From assembly GCA_041691815.1 (NCBI GenBank), contig JBEPTZ010000004.1, positions 1 through 64,000 on the forward strand: a DNA stretch of 64,000 nucleotides, written 5' to 3'. Origin of the DNA: 70-18 sp041691815. GTDB lineage: Bacteria; Pseudomonadota; Alphaproteobacteria; Acetobacterales; Acetobacteraceae. The notes under the pieces were generated by a model. It saw only the letters and a program-made list of their open reading frames with translations, was not told the DNA's origin and ran no database searches. Shown piece by piece: positions 51,801 through 62,288 of the stretch. The position numbers were made by a program, and so were the translations under genes. Numbering within the stretch: the stretch's first letter is position 1; every line of letters begins with the position of its first letter.

Positions 51801-51945
51801 CTTCTTTGTTTGAAAACAAAGAAGCAAAAAAACTTTTTTATCCGCCTTGCAACATGGTACCCGTGGAGGCACCGGCGTCTCCAAAACCTCGGTGTTGCAG
51901 GGCGGATAAAAAAGTTTTTTGCGCGGTTTTTTTTCAAAAAAGCGC
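51801..51945. repeat. 145-bp AT-rich structured element, family A copy 4 (variant)
   Basis: Begins 10 bases after the oxidase TAA. Left end hairpin CTTCTTTGTTT/AAACAAAGAAG keeps pairing although the arm differs from other copies. Right end hairpin has GCGC/GCGC clamps in place of GTTC/GAAC. Inner arms (about 51825-51853 and 51893-51920) form a stem of roughly 27 pairs including ATCCGCCTTGCAACA against TGTTGCAGGGCGGAT. Rest of 51791-52022: dnaB leader. Confidence 0.85.
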
Positions 51946-52022
51946 TGCTTCCTTTGTCATCCCCGTTATCCCCGATATCCACAGGCAGACCGCCGCGCCA
52001 AGAGCGTCTATGATCCCGCCGC

Positions 52023-53511
<1,489 letters not shown>

Positions 53512-53522
<11 letters not shown>

Positions 53523-54591
53523 CGCCGCCGTCCTGGAAGTCGATCTCGGCGCGATAGGTATGAATTATACCTATCTCCGCGGCCGCCATCCCGGCCCGGT
53601 CGCCGGCGTGGTCAAGGCCAACGCCTACGGCCTCGGCGCAATCCGGGTGGCGCCATATCTGCACGCCCAGGGCTGCCGGCATTTCTTCACCGCCCACCTG
53701 TCCGAGGCGTTGGCGATCCGCCCGGAACTGCCGGACGGCATGGTGGCGGTGCTGAACACCATGCTGCCGGGCAGCGAGGGCGCCTATCTGGAAGCCGGCA
53801 TCGAGCCGGTGCTCAGCAGCCTGGACGAGATCGCCCGCTGGCGCGCCCAGGCGGTGCGGCTGGGCCAGCGGCTGCCGGCGCTGCTGCATGTCGATACCGG
53901 GCTTAACCGGCTGGGGCTGGACGCCGCCGATCTGGCCGCGCTGCAGGCCGACCACAGCCTGCTGGACGGCATCGATCTGCGCTACATCATGACCCATCTG
54001 GTCGCCGCCGAGGTGCCGGACGATCCCGCCAACGCCGCCCAGCACGCCGCGTTCGCCGCTGCCTGCGCCGGGCTGCCGAAGGCGCCGCGCAGCTTCGCCA
54101 ATTCCTCCGGCATCTTCCTCGGCGCCGATTTCGCCTCCGACCTGGCGCGGCCCGGCGCGGCGCTGTACGGCATCAATCCAATGCCGGGGCAACCCAATCC
54201 GCTGCATCAGGTGGTGCGGCTGCGCGCGCAGGTGCTGAGCGTGCGGGAAATCTCGGCGGGGGCGGGCGTGGGCTATAACGGCACCTGGATCGCCGCCCGC
54301 CCGAGCCGGATCGCCACCGTCGCGGTCGGTTATGCCGATGGCTGGCATCGCAGCCTGTCCGGGCGTGGCCACGCGGTTTTTGACGACGCCCCCGTCCCGC
54401 TGGTAGGGCGTATCTCCATGGACCTCACCACCTATGACGCGACGGACCACCCGGCAGTCGTGCCCGGCAGTTGGCTGGAGCTGATCGGCGCCGGCCGCAC
54501 CGCCGACGCCATCGCCGCCGATGCCGGCACCAACGGCTATGAGGTGCTGACTTCGCTCGGCGCGCGCTATGCGAGGCGCTACATCGGATGA
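53512..54591 (+). CDS. alr: Alanine racemase
   Basis: A 359-residue PLP enzyme producing D-alanine for peptidoglycan. Start taken as ATG 53512 (MATDAAVLEVDLGAIGMNY); ATG 53500 is possible. PLP lysine in VVKANAYGLGA (Lys35). Substrate and PLP-phosphate residues in FANSSGIFLG and PGAALYGI; the second catalytic Tyr in GVGYNGTW near residue 255; GRISMDLT near 300. Overlaps dnaB at the start and mlaE (ATGA) at the end. Confidence 0.96.
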
Positions 54592-55373
54592 ACGCGGTGC
54601 TGGATTTCGTCGCCCTGGTGGGGCGGCTGGTGCTGGGAGTGTGCGCCGGCACCGGGGCGCTGACGCTGTTTGGGCTGCGTGGGTTGTCGCATGTGGTGCG
54701 GCCGCCGTTCTACTTCCGCGCCTTTCTGCGGGCGCTGGTGCAGATGGGCTATTTCAGCCTGCCGGTGGTGGCGCTGACCGCGGTCTTCACCGGCATGGTG
54801 CTGGCGCTGCAATCCTCCACCGGGCTGTCGCGGTTTTCCGCCGAGAGTGCGGTGGCGAGCCTGGTGGTGCTGTCGGTCACCCGCGAACTCGGCCCGGTGC
54901 TGGCCGGGCTGATGGTCGCCGGCCGGGTCGGCGCCGCGATGGCCGCCGAGATCGGCACCATGCGGGTGACCGACCAGATCGACGCGCTCTCCACGCTTTC
55001 CACCAACCCGATGAAATACCTGGTCGCGCCGCGGCTGCTGGCCGGGCTGATCGCACTGCCGCTGCTGGTGGTGGTGGCCGATATCCTCGGCGTGCTGGGC
55101 GGCTTCATCGTCGCCACGCTGAAGCTGAACTACAATGCCACCACCTACCTCACCAACACGGTGAACTTTGTCGAGACCGGCGACGTGGTCTCCGGCCTGG
55201 TGAAGGCGGCGGTGTTCGGCCTGCTGATCGCGCTGATGGGCTGCTACCACGGCTATAACAGCCGCGGCGGCGCCCAGGGCGTGGGGGCGGCAACCACCTC
55301 GGCGGTGGTGACCGCCAGCGTGCTGATCCTGGCGTTCGACTACGTGCTGACCGAGCTGTTTTTCGCGCGGTGA
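54588..55373 (+). CDS. mlaE: MlaE-family lipid ABC permease
   Basis: A 261-residue inner-membrane permease of the Mla/Tgd/Mce type, which moves phospholipid between outer and inner membranes. Family block TRELGPVLAGLMVAGRVGAAMAAEIGTMRVTDQIDAL at about residues 100-136 is unmistakable. It overlaps alr by four bases. The partner ATPase gene follows after 140 bases that hold a family A repeat. No MlaD/Mce substrate-binding gene is in this cluster. Confidence 0.93.
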   Translation: MNAVLDFVALVGRLVLGVCAGTGALTLFGLRGLSHVVRPPFYFRAFLRALVQMGYFSLPVVALTAVFTGMVLALQSSTGLSRFSAESAVASLVVLSVTRELGPVLAGLMVAGRVGAAMAAEIGTMRVTDQIDALSTLSTNPMKYLVAPRLLAGLIALPLLVVVADILGVLGGFIVATLKLNYNATTYLTNTVNFVETGDVVSGLVKAAVFGLLIALMGCYHGYNSRGGAQGVGAATTSAVVTASVLILAFDYVLTELFFAR

Positions 55374-55382
55374 GGGAAGGGT

Positions 55383-55504
55383 GTTCTTTTTGAAAAAAGA
55401 ACCAAAAACTTTTTATCCGCCTTGCGGCAGCGGAGGGGTGGGGACTCCGGAGTCTCCAAAATGGATAAAAAGTTTTTTTGCTTCTTTTTGTTCACAAAAA
55501 GAAG
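55383..55504. repeat. 122-bp AT-rich structured element, family A copy 5 (inside mla operon)
   Basis: Sits between mlaE (stop 55373) and mlaF (ATG 55514), nine bases from each. Left end GTTCTTTTTG/AAAAAAGAAC, right end CTTCTTTTTGT/ACAAAAAGAAG (55481-55504). Inner arms CAAAAACTTTTTATCC and GGATAAAAAGTTTTTTTG pair perfectly over most of their length; a central GGACTCCGGAGTC adds a small palindrome. It would place a strong structure in the mlaE-mlaF mRNA. Confidence 0.87.
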
Positions 55505-55513
55505 TGCTTGCTG

Positions 55514-56287
55514 ATGACTGAAACCCCAAAAATCCGCCTGCGTGGCGTCACCAAATCCTTCGGTTCCAAGCTGGTGCTCGACGGCATCGATCTCGATGTG
55601 CGGCCGCAGACCTCGCTGGTGGTGATCGGCGGCTCCGGCTCCGGCAAGTCGGTGCTGATCAAGTGCATATTGGGGCTGATCGAGCCGGATGCCGGCAGCA
55701 TCGAGATCGATGGGCGGGACATCCTGAAGCTGGACCGCGCCGAGCGTGAAGCGACGCGGGCCAGGATTGGCATGCTGTTCCAGAACGGTGCGCTGTTCGA
55801 CAGCCTGCCGGTTTGGGAGAACGTGGCGTTCGGGCTGCTGGCCAGCGGAAAGGCGCGCGGGGCGGCCGCCAAGACGCGGGCGGTGGAGGTGCTGGCCCAG
55901 GTGGGGCTGGCCGATACGGTGGGCGAGTTGAGCCCGGCGGAGCTTTCCGGCGGCATGCAGAAGCGGGTGGCGCTGGCGCGGGCGATTGCCGCCACGCCGG
56001 AGATGCTGTTTTTCGACGAACCGACCACCGGGCTGGACCCGATCATGGGGGCGGTGATCGACGGGCTGATCGTCGATTGCGTGAAGCGGCTGGGCAGCAC
56101 GGCGATCGCTATCACCCACGACATGGCGAGTGCGAAGCGGATCGGCGACGATGCGGCGATGATCCACAAGGGGCGGATCGTGTGGGCCGGGCGGGCGGCG
56201 GAGCTGATGGACAGCGGCAACGCGATGGTGGACCAGTTCACTCATGGGCGGCGGGATGGGCCGATCCAGATGGAATTGCGGCGGTGA
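55514..56287 (+). CDS. mlaF: MlaF-family lipid ABC ATPase
   Basis: A 257-residue ATPase. ATG at 55514 (MTETPKIRLRGVTKSFG); the upstream in-frame ATG at 55478 lies in the repeat and is rejected. Walker A GGSGSGKSVLIK, Q-loop MLFQNGALFDSLPVWENV (MlaF-type), signature LSGGMQKRVALARAIA, Walker B MLFFDEPTTGLDP, H-loop ITHDMASA. Energises MlaE. Family B repeat follows its stop. Confidence 0.94.
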   Translation: MTETPKIRLRGVTKSFGSKLVLDGIDLDVRPQTSLVVIGGSGSGKSVLIKCILGLIEPDAGSIEIDGRDILKLDRAEREATRARIGMLFQNGALFDSLPVWENVAFGLLASGKARGAAAKTRAVEVLAQVGLADTVGELSPAELSGGMQKRVALARAIAATPEMLFFDEPTTGLDPIMGAVIDGLIVDCVKRLGSTAIAITHDMASAKRIGDDAAMIHKGRIVWAGRAAELMDSGNAMVDQFTHGRRDGPIQMELRR

Positions 56288-56291
56288 ACCC

Positions 56292-56434
56292 AGGCAAGGC
56301 AGTTCACGAGGAGACGTAGAGGCGAAGAGAAGCGCTATCTTGCGCCTGAGACCCGCGCCGCGCCTGCCGGAGTGATCCAACGCCTCGCTTTGCCTCCTCT
56401 TCGCCTCTACGTCTCTTTGTGACCTTCCTTTTTT
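56292..56434. repeat. Palindromic repeat (family B, copy 2)
   Basis: Left arm 56301-56330 and right arm 56397-56423 are complementary over about 25 bases, with AGACGTAGAGGCGAAGAG perfect. The right arm CTCTACGTCTCTTTGTGA equals the inner arm of copy 1, but the CACAGAGACACAGAG outer arms are absent. Fills most of the mlaF-radA gap. Confidence 0.8.
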
Positions 56435-56449
56435 GCTTTCCAGAGAACC

Positions 56450-57859
56450 ATGGCCAAACCAACCTCCCGTTATGTCTGCCAATCCTGCGGCGCGGTGACG
56501 CCGAAATGGGCGGGGCGGTGTGAGACCTGCGGCGAGTGGAACACCATTGCCGAGGAGGCGGTGGAGGCCGGGCCGGGATTGGCCGCTGGCTTGGCCAAGC
56601 GAGCGGGGGCGAAGACCGCGACCCGCAAGTTGGAATTTTTCGACCTTGCCGGCAGCGCCACGCCGCCACCGCGGGCGGCGACCGGGATTGCCGAACTGGA
56701 CCGGGTGCTGGGCGGCGGGCTGGTCGGCGGTTCGGCGGTGCTGGTGGCCGGCGACCCCGGCATCGGCAAGTCGACGCTGCTGTTGCAGGCGGCGGCCTCG
56801 CTCGCGAAAGCCGGACGGCGGGTGCTGTATGTCTCGGGCGAGGAGGCGGTGGACCAGGTGCGGCTGCGGGCGCGGCGGCTCGGCTTGCAGGATAGCCGGC
56901 TGGAACTCGCCGCCTCGATCAACCTGCGCGAGATCGCGGCCTCGCTGGAGGCGGCCGGAGATGCCACGCTGGTGGTGATCGACAGCATCCAGACCATGTG
57001 GATGGACAGCATCGACAGTGCGCCGGGCACGGTGAGCCAGGTGCGGGCCTGCTCGTTCGAGCTGATACGGCTGGCCAAGACGCGCAATTTCGCGGTGGTG
57101 CTGGTCGGCCACGTCACCAAGGAGGGCGCCATCGCCGGGCCGCGGGTGCTGGAGCACATGGTCGATGCGGTGCTGTATTTCGAAGGCGATCGCGGACACC
57201 AGTTCCGCATCCTGCGCGCGGTGAAAAACCGCTTCGGCGCCACCGACGAAATCGGCGTGTTCGAGATGACCGATGCCGGGCTGGCCGAGGTGGCCAATCC
57301 CTCGGCGCTGTTCCTGGCCGAGCGGCGCGGCAACATCTCCGGCAGCGCGGTGTTCGCCGGGCTGGAGGGCACGCGGCCGGTGCTGGTGGAAATCCAGTGC
57401 CTGCTGGCCGCCAACCCCGGCGGCTCGCCGCGCCGCTCGGTGATCGGCTGGGACTCGGGGCGGCTGTCGATGCTGCTGGCGGTGCTGGAAACCCGCTGCG
57501 GCCTGCGTCTCAATGCCACCGATGTGTATCTGAACGTCGCCGGCGGGCTGCGGATAAGCGAACCGGCGGCCGATCTGGCGGTGGCCGCCGCCCTGGCCTC
57601 GGCGGCCACCGACCAGCCGACCGACCCCGGCTGCGTGTTCTTCGGCGAGGTGGGCCTGTCCGGCGAGGTGCGGCAGGTGGCGCAGGCCGACGCACGGCTG
57701 AAAGAGGCGCAGAAGCTGGGTTTCACCGCCGCCTGCCTGCCGCGCCGGGTGGCGCGCGGCAATCGCCGGGCGGCGGCACCCGAGGGGCTGGCGCTGCAGG
57801 AGATCGGCCATCTCGGCGACCTGGTGGCGCGGTTTACCGCCAAACCGGCGAAAAAGTGA
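56450..57859 (+). CDS. radA: DNA repair protein RadA
   Basis: A 469-residue RadA (Sms). N-terminal C4 zinc finger CQSCGAVTPKWAGRCETCGEW, RecA-like ATPase with Walker A GDPGIGKSTLL near residue 105, Walker B VVIDSIQTM, the RadA-specific KNRFG motif near residue 262, and a C-terminal Lon-protease-like domain (LNVAGGLRISEPAADLAVAAA). It promotes branch migration of recombination intermediates. Conserved position between the mla genes and cvpA. Confidence 0.97.
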   Translation: MAKPTSRYVCQSCGAVTPKWAGRCETCGEWNTIAEEAVEAGPGLAAGLAKRAGAKTATRKLEFFDLAGSATPPPRAATGIAELDRVLGGGLVGGSAVLVAGDPGIGKSTLLLQAAASLAKAGRRVLYVSGEEAVDQVRLRARRLGLQDSRLELAASINLREIAASLEAAGDATLVVIDSIQTMWMDSIDSAPGTVSQVRACSFELIRLAKTRNFAVVLVGHVTKEGAIAGPRVLEHMVDAVLYFEGDRGHQFRILRAVKNRFGATDEIGVFEMTDAGLAEVANPSALFLAERRGNISGSAVFAGLEGTRPVLVEIQCLLAANPGGSPRRSVIGWDSGRLSMLLAVLETRCGLRLNATDVYLNVAGGLRISEPAADLAVAAALASAATDQPTDPGCVFFGEVGLSGEVRQVAQADARLKEAQKLGFTAACLPRRVARGNRRAAAPEGLALQEIGHLGDLVARFTAKPAKK

Positions 57860-57968
57860 TCGCCCCCTGCCGCGGACATGGAAGCCATGACCCCGGCCGG
57901 ATGATGACAGGGTGGTGGCGGGCCGGGCCAGAACGATATATGCACCACAGCATGCTGGAACCAAGCCT

Positions 57969-58538
57969 GTGAACTGGGTCGACCTGATCGTCGTCGCCGT
58001 GCTGGCGATATCGGCGATACTTGCCTTCCTGCGCGGGTTCGTGCGCGAGGTGCTGGGCGTCGGCGCCTGGGTGGGGGCGGCGCTGTTCGCCGCCAATACC
58101 GTCGATCTGGTGCGCGACAAGTTCCATCAGTGGCTGGGCGGCGCGGAATTCGGCGACCCGGCGGCCTGGGCGGTGATGTTCCTGGTGGCGCTGATCGTGC
58201 TGTCGATCATCACCGGCATGCTGGCGCGGATTGTGCACGCCGCCGGGCTGGGCGGCATCGACCGCACGGTGGGCGTCGCCTATGGCCTGGTGCGCGGCGC
58301 GGCGCTGCTGGTGGTGGCCTATCTGGTCGGCGGCTTCCTGCTGCCGCCGGACCGCTGGCCGCCGCCGGTGCAGCAGGCGGTGAGCCTGCCCTATGTGTAT
58401 CAGGGCGCCGCCTGGGTGGCGAACCTGCTGCCGGAGAAATACCAGCCGCCAGTGCCGCCGCCGCCGGAAGGCGTGGTGCCCAAGGCATCCGAGTTGTTCC
58501 AATCCACCCCGCAGGGCCGCGCCGTCGGCCAGCCATGA
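57969..58538 (+). CDS. cvpA: CvpA-family membrane protein
   Basis: A 189-residue membrane protein with four hydrophobic segments. I choose GTG 57969 (VNWVDLIVVAVLAISAILAFLRGFVREVLGV), which begins with the family's N-terminal signature; CTGGAA lies upstream. RGFVREVLG and DRTVGVAYGLVRG are family motifs. The tail is proline-rich (PPVPPPPEG). CvpA is required for colicin V production in E. coli and lies before purF there too, as here. Exact function unclear. Confidence 0.9.
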   Translation: MNWVDLIVVAVLAISAILAFLRGFVREVLGVGAWVGAALFAANTVDLVRDKFHQWLGGAEFGDPAAWAVMFLVALIVLSIITGMLARIVHAAGLGGIDRTVGVAYGLVRGAALLVVAYLVGGFLLPPDRWPPPVQQAVSLPYVYQGAAWVANLLPEKYQPPVPPPPEGVVPKASELFQSTPQGRAVGQP

Positions 58539-58560
58539 GACGGCAACAGGAGGCGCTGCG

Positions 58561-60057
58561 ATGACGCTCTCGACGCTGGACAGCCACGAAAACGACCGCG
58601 CGGCTGACCGCCACGACGACGACAAGATGCACGAGGAATGCGGCGTGTTCGGCGTGTGGAACCACGTCGACGCCTCGGCACTGACCGCACTCGGGCTGCA
58701 CGCGCTGCAGCATCGCGGCCAGGAGGCTACCGGCATCGTCAGCCATGACGGCCAGCATTTCCACAGCCATCGCGGCCTGGGCCTGGTGGGGGAGAATTTC
58801 GGCGACGCAAGGGTGATCGCCTCGCTGCCCGGCACCCGCGCCCTGGGCCATAACCGCTACGCCACCACCGGCGCCACGCTGCTGCGCAACGTCCAGCCGC
58901 TGTACGCCGATTTCGAGTTCGGCGGCCTGGCGGTCGGCCATAACGGCAACCTGACCAACGCCAACGCGCTGCGCCGGCAATTGGTGCGGCGCGGCTGCCT
59001 GTTCCAGTCCACCACCGACAGCGAGGTGTTCATCCACCTGATCGCCATCAGCCTGTATTCCAACGTGGTCGACCGGCTGATCGACGCGTTGAAGCAGGTG
59101 ATCGGCGCCTATTCGCTGATCGCACTTACCGACAGCGCGCTGATGGGGGTGCGCGACCCGCTGGGGGTGCGGCCGCTGATCCTCGGGCGGATGGGCGAGG
59201 GCGCGCAAACCAGCTGGGTGCTGGCCAGCGAGACCTGCGCGCTGGATATCGTCGGCGCCGAATTCGTGCGCGACGTTGAGCCGGGCGAGATCGTGGTGAT
59301 CAGCGACCAGGGCGTCCACAGCATCAAGCCGTTCCCGCGCGCCACGCCGCGGTTCTGCGTGTTCGAATACATCTATTTCGCCCGCCCGGATTCGGTGGTC
59401 GAGGGCATGCCGGTTTACGAGGCGCGCAAGCGGATCGGCGCCGAACTGGCCCGCGAGAGCCATATCGACGCCGACGTGATCGTGCCAGTGCCGGATTCCG
59501 GGGTGCCGGCGGCGATGGGCTACGCGCATGAGAGCGGCATCCCGTTCGAACTCGGGATCATCCGCAACCACTATGTCGGCCGCACCTTCATCGAGCCGAC
59601 CGACAATATCCGCCACCTGGGCGTGAAGCTGAAGCACTCGGCCAACAAGCCGATGCTGAAGGGCAAGCGGGTGGTGCTGGTGGATGACAGCATCGTGCGC
59701 GGCACCACCAGCCGCAAGATCGTCGAGATGGTGCGCGCCGCCGGCGCCGCCGAGGTGCATATGCGGATCTCCTCGCCGCCGACCACGCATTCCTGCTTCT
59801 ACGGCATCGACACGCCGGAGCGCGGCAAGCTGCTGGCCGCCCGCCACAGCGTCGAGGAGATGGCGCAATTGATCGGCGCCGACAGCCTGGCGTTCATCAG
59901 CCGCGACGGGCTGTACCGGGCTCTGGGCCATGCCGGGCGCGACCCGGCCAAGCCGTTCTACTGCGATGCCTGCTTCACCGGCGACTACCCGATCGCGCTG
60001 CCGGACATGGCGGCGAAAGAGAACCTGCAACTCAGCCTGCTGGCCGAGACCCGCTGA
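58561..60057 (+). CDS. purF: Amidophosphoribosyltransferase
   Basis: A 498-residue PurF, first committed enzyme of purine synthesis. CAGGAGG lies 7 bases before the ATG at 58561. A 26-residue N-terminal extension precedes the nucleophile Cys27 in MHEECGVFGVW, implying propeptide cleavage. The glutaminase domain has GHNRYATTG and GLAVGHNGNLTN; the PRPP loop is VVLVDDSIVRGTTS near residue 375. C-terminal CYGIDTP is retained. Confidence 0.97.
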   Translation: MTLSTLDSHENDRAADRHDDDKMHEECGVFGVWNHVDASALTALGLHALQHRGQEATGIVSHDGQHFHSHRGLGLVGENFGDARVIASLPGTRALGHNRYATTGATLLRNVQPLYADFEFGGLAVGHNGNLTNANALRRQLVRRGCLFQSTTDSEVFIHLIAISLYSNVVDRLIDALKQVIGAYSLIALTDSALMGVRDPLGVRPLILGRMGEGAQTSWVLASETCALDIVGAEFVRDVEPGEIVVISDQGVHSIKPFPRATPRFCVFEYIYFARPDSVVEGMPVYEARKRIGAELARESHIDADVIVPVPDSGVPAAMGYAHESGIPFELGIIRNHYVGRTFIEPTDNIRHLGVKLKHSANKPMLKGKRVVLVDDSIVRGTTSRKIVEMVRAAGAAEVHMRISSPPTTHSCFYGIDTPERGKLLAARHSVEEMAQLIGADSLAFISRDGLYRALGHAGRDPAKPFYCDACFTGDYPIALPDMAAKENLQLSLLAETR

Positions 60058-60059
60058 AC

Positions 60060-60776
60060 ATGCCGCCATTGGACGGACAGGTGGCGCTGGTCACCGGGGC
60101 GAGCCGTGGCATCGGCGCGGCGGCGGCGGTGGAACTCGCCCGGCGCGGCGCGCATGTGGTGCTGACCGCGCGCACCCAGGGCGGGCTGGAGGAAACCGAC
60201 GACGCGATCCGCGCGCTGGGCGGCAGCGCCACGCTGCTGCCGCTCGATCTGGTCGAGCAGCAGGCGGAACTGGACCAGCTCGGCCCGAGCCTGTTCGAGC
60301 GGTTCCGCCGGCTGGACATCATGGTCTCCAACGCCGGCACGCTGGGCACGCTGACCCCGGTGCCGCATCTGCTGCCGAAGGACTGGGCGGAGTTGCTGGC
60401 GGTCAACCTCTCGGCGCATTGGCGGCTGATCCGCAGTTGCGGGCCGCTGCTGGCAATCGCCCCGGCCGGCCGGGCGGTGTTCGTCACCGCCAGCCGGGCG
60501 CGGGCGCCGCGTGCCTATTGGGGCGGCTATGGCGCCACGCTGGCGGCGATGGAGCACCTGGCGCTGACCTGGGCCGACGAGATGCGCGAGACCGCGCTGC
60601 GGGTGAACCTGTTCGACCCCGGCGCGGTTGCCACAAGCCTGCGCCGCCGCGCCTATCCGGGCGAGGAACCGGCGGACCTGCCGCAGCCGGCCGACGTGGC
60701 GCCGGCACTGGCCGATCTGTGCATGAGCGGCGAGGCGCGGCACGGCGAACTGGTGAGCTATTCCAGGACCGCCTGA
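60060..60776 (+). CDS. SDR-family protein with altered YxxxK motif
   Basis: A 238-residue short-chain dehydrogenase fold, two bases after purF. Cofactor site LVTGASRGIGAAAAVELARRG, NAGTLG and the catalytic-Ser strand VFVTASRARA are present. The active-site motif, expected YxxxK, reads YGATL (codon CTG) in AYWGGYGATLAAMEH: Lys is replaced by Leu. The Lys normally lowers the Tyr pKa and binds the ribose, so dehydrogenase activity is doubtful. Function unknown; its place behind purF is conserved as I recall. Confidence 0.88.
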   Translation: MPPLDGQVALVTGASRGIGAAAAVELARRGAHVVLTARTQGGLEETDDAIRALGGSATLLPLDLVEQQAELDQLGPSLFERFRRLDIMVSNAGTLGTLTPVPHLLPKDWAELLAVNLSAHWRLIRSCGPLLAIAPAGRAVFVTASRARAPRAYWGGYGATLAAMEHLALTWADEMRETALRVNLFDPGAVATSLRRRAYPGEEPADLPQPADVAPALADLCMSGEARHGELVSYSRTA

Positions 60777-60887
60777 GCAACGCCGCTACGCCCCGGGGGG
60801 GCTTTGACACCCGCCGCACCGACTCCTAGCCTCTGGTGGTGCCATGACGTCAGGACGGGGTGCCACGCCCCGGTGGAGTCGCTGCCA

Positions 60888-61094
60888 ATGTCCGACAAGA
60901 CCTTTGTTCCCGATTTCGCCCCGGCCCCGATCCCGGTCCGCGAGATTCTGCCGTGGATATTGTTCGGCCTGGTGCTGCTGCTGGCGTTGTATTTCGTCGG
61001 CGCCGAGGAAGGCGCCACCTCGATCTTCCCCGGCATGTACATCCATGAATTCGTCCATGACGGCCGCCACCTGCTCGGCTTTCCCTGCCACTGA
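60888..61094 (+). CDS. cbtB: CbtB cobalt transporter accessory subunit
   Basis: A 68-residue protein with one membrane segment (ILPWILFGLVLLLALYFVG) and a His-rich C-terminus (YIHEFVHDGRHLLGFPCH), the CbtB signature. Start at ATG 60888; longer in-frame forms are not family-like. With CbtA it is a predicted cobalt uptake system linked to cobalamin synthesis. 15 bases separate it from cbtA. Confidence 0.9.
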   Translation: MSDKTFVPDFAPAPIPVREILPWILFGLVLLLALYFVGAEEGATSIFPGMYIHEFVHDGRHLLGFPCH

Positions 61095-61109
61095 ACCGGG
61101 GTTGATCCG

Positions 61110-61907
61110 ATGGTGCGGACGCTGCTGATTCGCGGCATGCTGGTCGGCCTGCTGGCCGGGCTGCTGGTGTTTGCCTTCGGCCGGGTGCTCGGCGAACCGC
61201 AGGTCGATCAGGCGATCAGCTTCGAGGCAGCGGCCGACGAAGCGCAGGCCAAGGCCGACATCGCCAAGGGCCTGCCGGCGCCAATCGAGGAGCCGGTACT
61301 GGTCAGCCGCAAGGTGCAGGCCAGCTTCGGCCTGCTGACCGGCACCGTGGTCTATTCCACCGCGTTCGGCGGGTTGTTCGCATTGGTGTTCGCCTTCGCC
61401 TATGGCCGCCTCGGCAGCCTCAGCCCGCGCGCGGTGTCGGCCCTGCTGGCGGCCGCCGGCATCGTGGCGCTCTACCTGGTGCCGAACCTGAAATACCCGG
61501 CCAACCCGCCGGCGATCGGCGAGCACGACACCATCGGCATCCGCACCGCGCTGTACTTCCTGATGATGCTGATCTCGGTCGCCGCGATGGCCGGCGCGGT
61601 CATGCTGCGCCAGCGCCTGGCACTGCCACACGGCGGCTGGGCGGCCAGCCTGATCGGCGGCGGCGTCTATCTGGCCATCGTGATCACCGCCGGCGCCTGG
61701 GTGCTGCCGCCGATCAACGAGGTGCCGGCGAGCTTCCCGGCCGGCGTGCTGTGGAACTTCCGCATCGCCTCGCTCGGCATGCAGGTGGTAATGTGGACCA
61801 CCATCGGGCTGCTGTTCGGCTGGCTGACCGAGCGGGCGATGGCGGCGTCATACGGCGCCCATTTCCGCCAACCGGCGCTGTTCACCCCTGATACTGGGCG
61901 TCGCTGA
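61110..61907 (+). CDS. cbtA: CbtA cobalt transporter subunit
   Basis: A 265-residue membrane protein with about five to six hydrophobic segments (starting [34 protein letters not shown], a CbtA hallmark). A central [35 protein letters not shown] and the late [27 protein letters not shown] match the family. It partners CbtB. Its 3' end overlaps the convergent cupin gene by 26 bases. Confidence 0.92.
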   Translation: MVRTLLIRGMLVGLLAGLLVFAFGRVLGEPQVDQAISFEAAADEAQAKADIAKGLPAPIEEPVLVSRKVQASFGLLTGTVVYSTAFGGLFALVFAFAYGRLGSLSPRAVSALLAAAGIVALYLVPNLKYPANPPAIGEHDTIGIRTALYFLMMLISVAAMAGAVMLRQRLALPHGGWAASLIGGGVYLAIVITAGAWVLPPINEVPASFPAGVLWNFRIASLGMQVVMWTTIGLLFGWLTERAMAASYGAHFRQPALFTPDTGRR

Positions 61908-62277
61908 CCTGCTCCAGCCAGACCACCGGCGAGCCGTTGAGCTTCTCCTGCACGGCGATATGGCTCATCGCCGTGGTCGGCGCCGCACCGTGCCAGTGCT
62001 TTTCGCCGGGGCTGAAATAGATCACGTCGCCGGGACGGATGTCCTCGATCGGCCCGCCGTCGCGCTGCGCCCGGCCGCATCCGGCGGTCACGATCAGCGT
62101 CTGGCCGAAGGGATGGGTGTGCCATGCGGTCCGCGCGCCAGGCTCGAAGGTGACCAGCGCCATCGCCACCCGCGCCGGCTCCGGCGCCGAGAACAGCGGA
62201 TCGATCCGCACCGTTCCGGTGAAGTAATCCGCCGGCCCCTTGCCGGATGGCTGCGAGCCGCTGCGCCTGATTTCCAT
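61882..62277 (-). CDS. Cupin-domain protein
   Basis: A 131-residue single-domain cupin. AGGAG lies 8 bases before the ATG at 62277. Motif 1 is [24 protein letters not shown] and motif 2 [17 protein letters not shown], giving the His/Glu metal site. Resembles small quercetin-dioxygenase-like cupins that are often near dehydrogenases. No defined substrate. Convergent and overlapping with cbtA; preceded by the DUF1398 gene on the same strand (11-base gap). Confidence 0.88.
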   Translation of the reverse strand: MEIRRSGSQPSGKGPADYFTGTVRIDPLFSAPEPARVAMALVTFEPGARTAWHTHPFGQTLIVTAGCGRAQRDGGPIEDIRPGDVIYFSPGEKHWHGAAPTTAMSHIAVQEKLNGSPVVWLEQVSDAQYQG

Positions 62278-62288
62278 GCTGATCGCTC

